Source: Chryseobacterium paludis
GTDB lineage: Bacteria > Bacteroidota > Bacteroidia > Flavobacteriales > Weeksellaceae
Length of the DNA stretch: 64,000 bases
Assembly: GCF_025403485.1 (NCBI RefSeq)
Contig: NZ_CP099966.1
Span: 4,078,501-4,142,500, forward strand
Direction of reading: 5' to 3'
Shown here piece after piece: positions 1 to 7,465 of the stretch (position 1 is its first letter; each line of letters opens with the position of its first letter). Position numbers and translations under genes: made by a program. The notes under the pieces were generated by a model. The model saw nothing but the letters and a program-made list of their open reading frames with translations. It was not told the DNA's origin and did not search any database.

Positions 1-755
1 AGTTTGCTAAAAGAGGAATTTCTGCAGCGGAGATTAGTTTAAAATATGCTGTTTTAGGATCAGAACCCTGGACGGAAATTATACGACATCATATTGAAGA
101 GAAACTAGGTGTTCATGCAACCAATATTTATGGATTGAGTGAAATTATTGGACCTGGAGTCTCCATGGAAGATTTTGAAGAAAAAGGAGGTTCTTATATC
201 TGGGAAGATCATTTTTATCCGGAAATTTTAGATCCGGTTACAAAGCAGCCGGTTCCTTTTGGAGAAGAAGGGGTTTTAGTGATCACTACCTTAACGAAAA
301 AAGCAATGCCTCTTTTAAGATATTGGACAAATGATATTACAAGTCTTTATTACGATGAGAACGCTAAAAGAAGTATGGTTAAAATGAGACCTCTTCTGGG
401 AAGAGCCGATGATATGCTGATTGTAAGAGGAGTGAATGTATATCCAAGTCAGATAGAAGAAGCTTTTTCACATGTACAGGGAGTGGTTCCGAATTATTAT
501 CTTACACCGATTGAAAAAGAACAGATGTGTGTAGCTCTGGATATCGACCTGGAAATTGATGATGATTTTGTGAAATCTGAGCAACTTGAAATAAATACCG
601 ATGATTATGTTATTTTTGTCGGAAACTTTGGAAAAAATATAGAAAACGAAATAAAGAAAAGAGTAGGAATTACAACGAAAGTTAGAATTCATGCTCAAGA
701 CAGCTTGCCAAAATGCGAGGGTGGAAAAATTAATAGAATACTTAAGAAAAAATGA
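1..755 (+). CDS. paaK: phenylacetate-CoA ligase PaaK, 3' part
   Basis: C-terminal part of an ANL-superfamily AMP-forming ligase that activates phenylacetate to phenylacetyl-CoA, the entry step of the paa pathway. The frame is open from base 3 and the start lies left of the window, so about 250 residues are visible. Recognised from the substrate/adenylate region (NIYGLSEIIGPGV) and the hinge and C-terminal lid motif GRADDMLIVRGVNVYPSQ near bases 395-450, which is nearly diagnostic of PaaK. The stop TGA overlaps the ATG of paaE (ATGA), so the two are translationally coupled. I see no defect in the visible part. Confidence 0.95.
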   Translation, partial: FAKRGISAAEISLKYAVLGSEPWTEIIRHHIEEKLGVHATNIYGLSEIIGPGVSMEDFEEKGGSYIWEDHFYPEILDPVTKQPVPFGEEGVLVITTLTKKAMPLLRYWTNDITSLYYDENAKRSMVKMRPLLGRADDMLIVRGVNVYPSQIEEAFSHVQGVVPNYYLTPIEKEQMCVALDIDLEIDDDFVKSEQLEINTDDYVIFVGNFGKNIENEIKKRVGITTKVRIHAQDSLPKCEGGKINRILKKK

Positions 756-1837
756 ATTCATTTTATAAACTAAAAACTGTAAAAGTTCAGAAAGATACCG
801 ATGAAGCTGTAAACGTTGCGGTAGAAATTCCTGAAGAGTTGAAGGACAAATTCAGATTCAAGCAAGGGCAGTATCTTAACTTCCGGATGATGATTGATGG
901 AAATGAAGAGAGACGTTCTTATTCTATCTGCAATGCTCCAAGTGAAAAAAGCAACACGTTGGAAGTATTGGTAAAACTTTTAGAAGGTGGAAAAGTTTCA
1001 GGATATTTTAATGAACATCTTCATATGGATGAACTGCTGGAAGTGATGCCACCAATGGGAGGTTTTAACACCAGCTATCATCCGACGAATACAAAGACCT
1101 ATGTTGGTTTAGCGGCGGGAAGTGGAATAAGTCCGGTTCTTTCCAATATCAAAGAAAGTCTTTACCAGGAACCTGACAGTAAGGCTTATCTGTTCTATAG
1201 TAACAGAAGCATGAATCATGTTATGAAAAAGGGTGAAATAGACAAATTGGTTGAACATTTCAAAGGAAGACTAAGTGTAGTTTATCTTGTAAGTCGTGAA
1301 AAACATGAAGATCCAATTTTTGAAGGAAGAATTTCTCCGGAAAAATTAGATCATTTATTTGAAAGATATACGGATATTGATGTTAAAGAGGCTACTTATT
1401 TCATCTGTGGACCTGCGGAAATGATCAAAGGAATTTCTGATTATTTAAAGAAAGATAAAAAAGTACCCGCTATTCAGGTTTTATTTGAATACTTCACAGC
1501 TCCGGACGATGAAAATTCTGAAGAAATGAGTGATGAGTTCAAGGCGATTGCCAATATAGAAAGTATGGTAACGGTCATTATTGATGACGATGAATATTCA
1601 TTCCACCTTAATTCTAAAAAAGAGAGTATCTTAGATAAAGCATTGAAAGACAATCTTCCTGTACCTTTTGCTTGTAAGGGAGGAGTTTGTTGTACGTGTA
1701 AAGCGGAAGTTTTAGAAGGAGAAGTTTTCATGGAGAAAAATTTCGCGCTTACCGAAGATGAAGTAGCAAGAGGATTTGTTCTTACTTGCCAATGTCACCC
1801 TACAACGAATGTGGTGATGCTTAATTATGACGTTTAA
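752..1837 (+). CDS. paaE: phenylacetyl-CoA epoxidase reductase subunit PaaE
   Basis: Passes electrons from NADPH through FAD and a 2Fe-2S centre to the PaaA diiron site. The protein has 361 aa, the usual family length. It shows the FAD-binding RSYSICNAP motif (about residues 54-62), a nucleotide-binding AAGSGISP segment, and a C-terminal plant-type ferredoxin domain with Cys308-x4-Cys313-x2-Cys316-x29-Cys346, the exact spacing for a 2Fe-2S cluster. The start ATG overlaps the paaK stop by four bases. It lies upstream of paaA here, whereas in E. coli paaE follows paaD; Bacteroidota operons often differ in order. Confidence 0.96.
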   Translation: MNSFYKLKTVKVQKDTDEAVNVAVEIPEELKDKFRFKQGQYLNFRMMIDGNEERRSYSICNAPSEKSNTLEVLVKLLEGGKVSGYFNEHLHMDELLEVMPPMGGFNTSYHPTNTKTYVGLAAGSGISPVLSNIKESLYQEPDSKAYLFYSNRSMNHVMKKGEIDKLVEHFKGRLSVVYLVSREKHEDPIFEGRISPEKLDHLFERYTDIDVKEATYFICGPAEMIKGISDYLKKDKKVPAIQVLFEYFTAPDDENSEEMSDEFKAIANIESMVTVIIDDDEYSFHLNSKKESILDKALKDNLPVPFACKGGVCCTCKAEVLEGEVFMEKNFALTEDEVARGFVLTCQCHPTTNVVMLNYDV

Positions 1838-1856
1838 ATTGTATTAACGATTCATT

Positions 1857-1892
1857 GTAAAAAGTATTCATGAATACCTAGGTACTTTTTAC
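1857..1892. repeat. palindromic element between paaE and paaA
   Basis: GTAAAAAGTA (1857-1866) and TACTTTTTAC (1883-1892) form a perfect 10-bp inverted repeat. Inside it GTATTCATGAATAC (1864-1877) is a perfect 14-bp palindrome. The core TGTAAAAAGTATTCATG recurs inverted at 5489-5505 before paaH. It could be a dispersed repeat, an operator or an mRNA processing hairpin; the sequence alone does not decide. Confidence 0.6.
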
Positions 1893-1913
1893 ATTTTACA
1901 AAAAACAAAAGAT

Positions 1914-2852
1914 ATGGACTTAGAAAAATTTGTTCAATACGTTCACGAAGAGAATAAAGTAGAACCAAAAGATGTAATGCCTGATGATTACAGAAAATTA
2001 TTGGTTCGTCAGATTTCACAGCATGCACATTCTGAAATTGTTGGGATGCTACCTGAAGCGAACTGGATCTCCAGGGCTCCTTCATTAAGAAGAAAAATGG
2101 CTTTGTTGGCTAAAGTTCAGGATGAAGCAGGACATGGTTTATACCTTTATTCTGCAACTGAAACTTTAGGAAACGGAACTATCAGAGCTGACAGAGATGC
2201 TACTTATGATGATATGCTTGAAGGGAAAGCGAAATATTCGAGTATTTTCAATTATCCTACCTTAAGTTGGGCAGATATTGGTGCGATCGGTTGGTTGGTA
2301 GATGGCGCAGCTATTATGAACCAGGTCATGTTGATGGGAAATTCTTATGGTCCCTATTCAAGAGCAATGGTGAAAATCTGTAAAGAAGAATCTTTCCACC
2401 AAAGACAGGGTTATGAGATTTTAATGGCGCTTTGTCGTGGAACAAAACAACAGAAAGAAATGGCTCAGGCTTCTTTAGATCGTTTTTGGTGGCCGGCGTT
2501 AATGATGTTCGGACCTAATGATGACAGCTCGCCAAACTCTAAAATTTCAATGAACTATAGGGTAAAGCGTGAGAGTAATGACAGTCTTCGTCAAAGGTTT
2601 ATCGATGTTACCGTTTCTCAGGCTGAATTCCTTGGATTAACAGTTCCGGATAAAGATTTGAAATGGAATGAAGAAAGAGGTCATTACGATTTCGGAGAGC
2701 TTCCATGGGATGAGTTCATGACGATCCTAAAAGGGAATGGACCATGTAACAAGAAAAGATTACAGACGAAGGTAAAGGCTCAGCAGGAAAATCTTTGGGT
2801 AAGAGAAGCGGCAGCAGCTTTTGCGGAAAAACAACAAAAAGAAGTAATATAA
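1914..2852 (+). CDS. paaA: phenylacetyl-CoA 1,2-epoxidase catalytic subunit PaaA
   Basis: Catalytic diiron subunit of the PaaABCE mono-oxygenase that epoxidises the aromatic ring of phenylacetyl-CoA. The protein has 312 aa, typical for PaaA. Metal-ligand candidates are visible: Glu41 (in AHSEIVG), Glu71-xx-His74 ([11 protein letters not shown]), Asp130 (GWLVDGA) and Glu159-xx-His162 ([14 protein letters not shown]), two ExxH motifs in the ferritin-like pattern. The start ATG at 1914 follows an A-rich leader without a Shine-Dalgarno sequence. It is the first of the contiguous paaABCD block. Confidence 0.97.
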   Translation: MDLEKFVQYVHEENKVEPKDVMPDDYRKLLVRQISQHAHSEIVGMLPEANWISRAPSLRRKMALLAKVQDEAGHGLYLYSATETLGNGTIRADRDATYDDMLEGKAKYSSIFNYPTLSWADIGAIGWLVDGAAIMNQVMLMGNSYGPYSRAMVKICKEESFHQRQGYEILMALCRGTKQQKEMAQASLDRFWWPALMMFGPNDDSSPNSKISMNYRVKRESNDSLRQRFIDVTVSQAEFLGLTVPDKDLKWNEERGHYDFGELPWDEFMTILKGNGPCNKKRLQTKVKAQQENLWVREAAAAFAEKQQKEVI

Positions 2853-2855
2853 ATA

Positions 2856-2957
2856 ATATAACAATATACCAATGTAAAAATATAACAATTCTATTGTCAT
2901 TCAGAGCAAAGCGCAGAATCTTCAATTGGTAACAGTTATATGGATGCATTGTTAAAT
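2856..2957. repeat. composite intergenic repeat between paaA and paaB
   Basis: About 110 bases of non-coding DNA. The flanks are built from TAACAAT/ATTGTTA-type words (2858-2890 and 2930-2957, ending GCATTGTTAAAT). The centre at 2894-2921 reads TGTCATTCAGAGCAAAGC followed by GCAGAATCTT. I recall this as a variant of a very common Bacteroidota intergenic repeat (consensus about TGTCATTCTGAGCGAAGCG-AAGAATCT). The arrangement suggests one repeat lying inside another. Confidence 0.5.
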
Positions 2958-2970
2958 TTATAATTTGACT

Positions 2971-3252
2971 ATGGCAAATTTAGATATGTGGGAAGTGTTT
3001 ATTCAGACTAAACCGGGTTTATCTCACAAACATGTTGGAATTGTACAGGCACCAACAGCAGAAATGGCTTTGCAAAATGCAAGAGACGTTTATACAAGAA
3101 GAAAAGAAGGAACCTCTGTGTGGGTAGTTCCAAGTAAATATATAGTAACTTCAGAAGGAGTTGATAAGGAATCTTTTTTTGATCCTGCAGATGACAAATT
3201 ATACCGTCACCCAACTTTTTATGATATTCCTAATGACGTAAAAAACATGTAA
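2971..3252 (+). CDS. paaB: phenylacetyl-CoA epoxidase subunit PaaB
   Basis: Small subunit that bridges the PaaAC heterodimers of the epoxidase. From the ATG at 2971 the product has 93 aa and starts MANLDMWEVFIQTK, the typical PaaB N-terminus. An in-frame TTG two codons earlier (2965) is a less likely start. Conserved blocks VGIVQAPTAEMALQNARD and RRKEGTSVWVVPSKYI are clear. The stop is one base before the paaC start, so B and C are probably coupled. Confidence 0.95.
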   Translation: MANLDMWEVFIQTKPGLSHKHVGIVQAPTAEMALQNARDVYTRRKEGTSVWVVPSKYIVTSEGVDKESFFDPADDKLYRHPTFYDIPNDVKNM

Positions 3253-3253
3253 G

Positions 3254-4003
3254 ATGAGTGCACTATTCAATTATTTATTAAAATTAGCAGACGACAGCTT
3301 CATTATGGGACAGAGATTGTCTGCATGGTGTGGTGAGGGTCCGTATTTGGAAGAGGATATTGCATTGACAAACATTGCTTTAGATGAATTAGGTCAGGCC
3401 AATAACTTTTACGTTTATGCATCAAGAGTTGCTGATAATGGAAAAAGTGAAGATGATTTGGCGTTTTTAAGATATGAACATGAGTATCTAAATGCACATC
3501 TTACAGAACTTCCCAATGAAGATTATGCACAAACGATTCTTAAAGTATATGTTTTTTCTGTATATCAGAAACTAATGTATGAAGCGTTGTCAAGTTCTGC
3601 AGATGAAGAACTTTCTGCAATTGCTCAGAAATCTTTTAAAGAAGTTAGATATCATTATACACATACTGCATCTTGGATGAAAATTTTCGCTCAGGGTACA
3701 GAAGAAAGTAAAGCCCGTTTAGTGAAAGCGATTGAAAATATCTGGGAATACACAAAAGGGCTATTCGCAAAAGTAGAAGGAGAAGATGATTTAATAGCTT
3801 TAAATATCACTCCGAATGTTGATGAACTATACAACCAGTTTATTGCGATCACGGAAAAAGATTTTCAGGATTTTGGCCTAGAGTATCCAAAGGATCATTT
3901 TATGCAGCCAAAATCAAGAACTGGATATCATACAGAATATTTTGGATTCATTCTTTGTGAATTACAATATATGCAGAGAGCTTATCCAGGATGTACTTGG
4001 TAA
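3254..4003 (+). CDS. paaC: phenylacetyl-CoA epoxidase structural subunit PaaC
   Basis: Ferritin-like partner of PaaA in the epoxidase core. PaaC shares the fold but has lost catalytic iron binding in known members. The protein has 249 aa, the usual length. Family segments seen: LADDSFIMGQRLSAWCGEGP near the N-terminus, DIALTNIALDELGQA, and EVRYHYTHTASWMKIFAQGT in the second helical pair. It begins one base after the paaB stop. The 19-base gap to paaD contains no promoter that I can see. Confidence 0.95.
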   Translation: MSALFNYLLKLADDSFIMGQRLSAWCGEGPYLEEDIALTNIALDELGQANNFYVYASRVADNGKSEDDLAFLRYEHEYLNAHLTELPNEDYAQTILKVYVFSVYQKLMYEALSSSADEELSAIAQKSFKEVRYHYTHTASWMKIFAQGTEESKARLVKAIENIWEYTKGLFAKVEGEDDLIALNITPNVDELYNQFIAITEKDFQDFGLEYPKDHFMQPKSRTGYHTEYFGFILCELQYMQRAYPGCTW

Positions 4004-4022
4004 ACTATATTAAACTCAGAAA

Positions 4023-4487
4023 TTGAACCAGCTTTTAGATTTATTAAAAACAATCCCAGATCCTGAAATTCCGGTTATTAATATCGTGGAATTAGGAATC
4101 GTGCGTGAGGCGAAAGTAACGAGTGAAAATACTTGTGAAGTAATTATTACTCCTACTTATTCGGCTTGCCCCGCTATGTTTACGATCGAAGAAGATATCA
4201 TGAAAATGATGAAAGAGAATGGTTGGGATGCTAAAGTAGTAACCAAAATGTTTCCGATTTGGACAACGGACTGGTTAACAGATGAAGCAAGAGAAAAGCT
4301 TCGTGTTTATGGAATTACACCTCCTGAAAAAGGAGCAGATGAACATCATATTGGGAAACCAAAAAAATGTCCCCGTTGTGGTTCTATGAATTCAAAACAG
4401 ATCAGCAGATTTGGATCCACACTATGTAAGGCTTCCTATCAATGCTTAGACTGTTTAGAACCTTTTGACTATTTTAAATGCCACTGA
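4023..4487 (+). CDS. paaD: phenylacetate epoxidase maturation protein PaaD (DUF59, TTG start)
   Basis: PaaD is needed for epoxidase activity in vivo, probably by helping Fe-S or iron-centre assembly. The 154-aa product has an N-terminal MIP18/DUF59 domain (IPDPEIPVINIVELGIVRE, then the conserved TYSACPA with its Cys) and a C-terminal zinc ribbon formed by CPRC (about residue 117) and CLDC near the end. The only start fitting the conserved N-terminus is TTG at 4023, because an in-frame TAA lies at 4011-4013 and no ATG falls between them. Confidence 0.93.
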   Translation: MNQLLDLLKTIPDPEIPVINIVELGIVREAKVTSENTCEVIITPTYSACPAMFTIEEDIMKMMKENGWDAKVVTKMFPIWTTDWLTDEAREKLRVYGITPPEKGADEHHIGKPKKCPRCGSMNSKQISRFGSTLCKASYQCLDCLEPFDYFKCH

Positions 4488-4601
4488 TTAATGTATTTTT
4501 AGTATTATCAATTTAAGTAATGATATACATATAAATCATAGCTTGCTACATTATTTTATATTGTTAAATTAGTGCATTGTTAAATAATAACTTAAAAAAC
4601 T
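4488..4601. repeat. AT-rich gap with TGCATTGTTAAAT word
   Basis: Non-coding gap of 114 bases before paaG. It contains ATATTGTTAAATTAGTGCATTGTTAAATAA near 4558-4587 in two overlapping halves, each with the ATTGTTAAAT word. The same word appears before paaB (2948-2957) and, as ATTGTTAAAA, before paaY (8761-8770). This supports a shared repeat family within the operon. I see no strong promoter. Confidence 0.35.
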
Positions 4602-5402
4602 ATGTATACACAACTTGATATTGAAACGCATTTTGACGGAAAGCTAAAAATTGCTTACCTGAATCAACCTGATACTATGAACGCGCTTACAAAGCCATCT
4701 TTATCAGATTTAAAAGATTTTATTAAATCTTGTAATGAAGATGATACCGTAAGATGTGTGGCGATTTCCGGAAGAGGAAGAGCATTTTGTTCAGGCCAAA
4801 ATTTAGATGATGCTTTCGTACAGGGTAATGAACACCATGATAACGATATCATTAGAAAAATAGTGGTGGATTATTACAATCCTCTGGTTACAGAAGTAAC
4901 GCATTGCAAAAAACCTGTTATTGCATTGGTAAATGGACCTGCTGTGGGAGCTGGTGCAATGTTGGCATTAATCTGTGACTTTGTTTTAGCAGTTGATAAA
5001 TCTTATTTTGCTCAGGCATTTTCAAATATCGGACTGATTCCTGATACAGGTGGAACTTACTTTTTACCTAAGCTACTGGGAAGACAGTTAGCAAATTATT
5101 TAGCTTTCACAGGTAAAAAATTATCTGCAGAAGAAGCAAAATCTTACGGACTGGTTGCTGAAGTTTTTAATGAAGAGGAATTTGCTTCGAAATCAATGGA
5201 AATTTTAGAAAAAATGGCGAATATGCCAACGGCAGCTATTAAATTAACTAAAAAGGCTTTTGCTCAATCATACAATAACACATTGAAAGAACAGCTTGAA
5301 TTAGAAGGGGATTTACAGCAGGAAGCAGCAGAAACTGAAGATTTCATAGAAGGTGTAAATGCCTTTTTACAAAAAAGAAAACCTAATTATAAAGGAAGGT
5401 AA
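4602..5402 (+). CDS. paaG: 1,2-epoxyphenylacetyl-CoA isomerase PaaG
   Basis: Crotonase-fold isomerase that converts the ring-1,2-epoxide to oxepin-CoA and later shifts a double bond. The protein has 266 aa. The CoA-binding/oxyanion loops are GRGRAFCSGQNLDD and PVIALVNGPAVGAGAML. The two catalytic Glu of true hydratases are absent: the first position is Met in GAGAMLALICD and the second is Phe in FAQAFSNIG. The Asp of IPDTGGTYFLP, the base used by PaaG-type isomerases, is present. This pattern supports PaaG over PaaF. Confidence 0.88.
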   Translation: MYTQLDIETHFDGKLKIAYLNQPDTMNALTKPSLSDLKDFIKSCNEDDTVRCVAISGRGRAFCSGQNLDDAFVQGNEHHDNDIIRKIVVDYYNPLVTEVTHCKKPVIALVNGPAVGAGAMLALICDFVLAVDKSYFAQAFSNIGLIPDTGGTYFLPKLLGRQLANYLAFTGKKLSAEEAKSYGLVAEVFNEEEFASKSMEILEKMANMPTAAIKLTKKAFAQSYNNTLKEQLELEGDLQQEAAETEDFIEGVNAFLQKRKPNYKGR

Positions 5403-5414
5403 AAATTTCGTATT

Positions 5415-5518
5415 AAAGTATTCATGTGAAATGTATTTATGATTCTAGCTTGAATTTTAAATATCAAGATTTAAAGTCTGAATTTTTACATGAATACTTT
5501 TTACATAAATACATTGTA
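5415..5518. repeat. double inverted repeat before paaH
   Basis: Two pairs of perfect complementary segments in the paaG-paaH gap. AAAGTATTCATGT (5415-5427) pairs with ACATGAATACTTT (5488-5500). AATGTATTTATG (about 5430-5441) pairs with CATAAATACATT (5504-5515). The order is a-b-a'-b', so both stems cannot form as one simple hairpin. The first segment shares its sequence with the element at 1857-1892. Confidence 0.55.
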
Positions 5519-5528
5519 CAAAAAAGAA

Positions 5529-6662
5529 ATGAATGTAGGAATTATCGGTGCCGGAACTATGGGGATAGGCATCGCACAAGTAGCCGCAACGAACGGGTGC
5601 AAAGTTTGGGTATATGACGCCAATCCAAAACAGGTAGAAACGGCAACTGTAGGTTTGGAAAAAACATTAACCAAACTGGTAGATAAGCAGAAAATTTCAG
5701 CAGAAAAGATGACTGAAATTTTAACAAATATTTGTATCGCTACAGAATTAAAAGATTTCAAAGACTGTGAATTAGTCATTGAGGCCATTATAGAAAATAA
5801 AGAAATCAAAACCAAGGTTTTCACAGAATTAGAAAGTCATGTTTCTGAAAATTGTGTCATTGGTTCCAATACATCATCCATTTCTATCACCTCTCTTGGT
5901 GCAGAATTAAAGAAACCTGAGCGTTTCATAGGAATTCATTTTTTCAATCCAGCACCATTAATGCCTTTGATTGAAATTATTCCCTCTTTATTAACAGAAA
6001 AATCTTTAGCAGAGAAAATCTATAACCTCATGAAAGAATGGGGAAAAACACCAGTGATTGCAAAAGATATTCCCGGGTTTATTGTTAACAGAATTGCCAG
6101 ACCTTATTATGGAGAAGGTTTAAGAATTGTTGAAGAAAATATGGCAACACCGGAACAGGTGGATGATGCCATGAGAACTTTAGGGAACTTTAAAATGGGA
6201 CCGTTTGAACTAATGGATCTGATTGGTGTTGATATTAATTTTTCGGTAACAACTACTGTTTACAAAGATTATTTTAATGATCCTAAATACAAGCCTTCTT
6301 TATTGCAACAGCGTATGTCTGAAGCTAAGCTTCATGGCAGAAAAACAGGAAAGGGCTTCTATGATTATGCTGAAGGAGCAGAGAAACCTGTTGCTCAAAA
6401 GGACGATGCATTATATCAACAAATATTTTTACGAATTATTTCTATGTTGATCAATGAAGCAGTTGAGGCAAAAAGATTAGGTGTTGCTAATGATGAAGAT
6501 ATCGAATTGGCAATGCAGAAAGGGGTAAACTATCCGAAAGGATTACTAGCCTGGGGAAAAGAAATAGGATATTCAAAAATTTCCGAAACCTTACAAAGTC
6601 TTTATGAAGAATATCAGGAAGAAAGATACAGACAAAGCCCATTGTTAAAAAAACTTTTTTAG
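5529..6662 (+). CDS. paaH: 3-hydroxyadipyl-CoA dehydrogenase PaaH
   Basis: NAD-dependent 3-hydroxyacyl-CoA dehydrogenase for the beta-oxidation part of phenylacetate breakdown. From the ATG at 5529 (MNVGIIGAGTMGIG) the product has 377 aa. The Rossmann GAGTMG motif sits at residues 7-12; the conserved His lies in IGIHFFNPAPLMPLIEI and the Glu in GPFELMDLIGVD; the C-terminal dimerisation domain ends with a second 3HCDH unit. An upstream in-frame ATG at 5490 would add 13 residues, but it lies inside the repeat and would put extra residues before the nucleotide-binding strand, so 5529 is preferred. Confidence 0.92.
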   Translation: MNVGIIGAGTMGIGIAQVAATNGCKVWVYDANPKQVETATVGLEKTLTKLVDKQKISAEKMTEILTNICIATELKDFKDCELVIEAIIENKEIKTKVFTELESHVSENCVIGSNTSSISITSLGAELKKPERFIGIHFFNPAPLMPLIEIIPSLLTEKSLAEKIYNLMKEWGKTPVIAKDIPGFIVNRIARPYYGEGLRIVEENMATPEQVDDAMRTLGNFKMGPFELMDLIGVDINFSVTTTVYKDYFNDPKYKPSLLQQRMSEAKLHGRKTGKGFYDYAEGAEKPVAQKDDALYQQIFLRIISMLINEAVEAKRLGVANDEDIELAMQKGVNYPKGLLAWGKEIGYSKISETLQSLYEEYQEERYRQSPLLKKLF

Positions 6663-6663
6663 T

Positions 6664-6981
6664 TTGGATAATAAGAATCAGATAATAGATTTAGAGGTAT
6701 TCAGAGTTGAATTGGAACTAAGGCTCCTAAATGAAAAACAATATTTGATTCAGGAACTTTCTTTGATCGAAGATTTTCAGGAAAGACTTGAATTATTAGG
6801 AAAATTTAATGATAAATATAAAGAGCTTATAAAAAGAATGGCCAATGAAAATGGGATTGATTTAAAATCTCTTTATCAATCTGGAACTCTTTCGTATGAG
6901 CAGATAATTCTTGGTAAAACGATGGGCATTTATGACAAATTGGTGGAAGAATTATATGAAGAAATAACAAGCGTAAATTAA
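6664..6981 (+). CDS. small protein of unknown function in the paa operon (TTG start)
   Basis: Predicted 105-aa acidic, Leu/Glu/Lys-rich helical protein without signal peptide or membrane segment. It starts with TTG (MDNKNQIIDLEVFRVELELR) one base after the paaH stop and ends two bases before paaI, so it is packed as a co-translated operon member. Its N-terminal half looks able to form a coiled coil (FRVELELRLLNEKQYLIQEL). I do not recognise a family. The tight spacing argues for a real gene linked to phenylacetate metabolism, but no function can be assigned. Confidence 0.65.
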   Translation: MDNKNQIIDLEVFRVELELRLLNEKQYLIQELSLIEDFQERLELLGKFNDKYKELIKRMANENGIDLKSLYQSGTLSYEQIILGKTMGIYDKLVEELYEEITSVN

Positions 6982-6983
6982 AA

Positions 6984-7397
6984 ATGAATCCGAGACAGGT
7001 TGCAGATTATATGCTCGATCAGGATTATTTCTCCCAATGGATGAATATCAAAATGATTGAGGTAAAAGAAAATTATTGTTTAATAGAGATGCCCATCAAA
7101 AAAGATATGATTAATGGGCTTAAAACGGTTCATGGAGGGGTTACATTTGCTTTTGCAGATTCCGCATTGGCCTTTTCGTCCAACAATACCGGAGATGCAG
7201 CTGTTGCGCTGAACTGTACGATCAATTTTACTAAAGCTGGAAAAGAAGGTGATATATTCAGAGCAGAAAGTAAATTGGTTAACAATACGAGAAGAACAGC
7301 GATCTACGATATTTTGATCACCAATCAAAACGAGGAGTTGATTGCAAAATTTGTAGGGACCGTTTATAAAATTGGAAAAAAAGTAACAGAATTATAA
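6984..7397 (+). CDS. paaI: hydroxyphenylacetyl-CoA thioesterase PaaI
   Basis: Hot-dog fold thioesterase that releases CoA from dead-end phenylacetyl-CoA derivatives and so protects the CoA pool. The protein has 137 aa, the usual length. The hallmark KTVHGGVTFAFADSALAFSSN segment (HGG near residue 50) holds the catalytic region, and AVALNCTINFTKAGKEGD is the conserved central strand. It begins two bases after the preceding gene and belongs to the same transcript. Confidence 0.93.
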   Translation: MNPRQVADYMLDQDYFSQWMNIKMIEVKENYCLIEMPIKKDMINGLKTVHGGVTFAFADSALAFSSNNTGDAAVALNCTINFTKAGKEGDIFRAESKLVNNTRRTAIYDILITNQNEELIAKFVGTVYKIGKKVTEL

Positions 7398-7401
7398 AAA
7401 G

Positions 7402-7463
7402 ATATGAGACATCAGATGAGCGTTTGTCTAAAATCTGAAGTTAGTATCTAAAAATCTAAATAA
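7402..7463. repeat. TCTgAA-type low-complexity spacer
   Basis: Spacer of about 60 bases between paaI and paaJ made of related words (GAGACATCAGATGAG, TCTAAAATCTGAAG, TATCTAAAAATCTAAA). Similar word strings recur in the rRNA spacer at 62094-62140 and 62258-62303. The look is that of degenerate slippage-type repeats that I associate with Flavobacteriia intergenic DNA. Confidence 0.35.
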
Positions 7464-7465
7464 AA

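Noticed and set aside
5490..5528. Longer PaaH start at 5490
   Set aside because: It falls inside a repeat and would add residues before the nucleotide-binding strand; ATG 5529 gives the family N-terminus.
5426..5617. 63-codon frame on the + strand across the paaG-paaH gap
   Set aside because: It overlaps repeats and the paaH start in another frame; composition is not protein-like.
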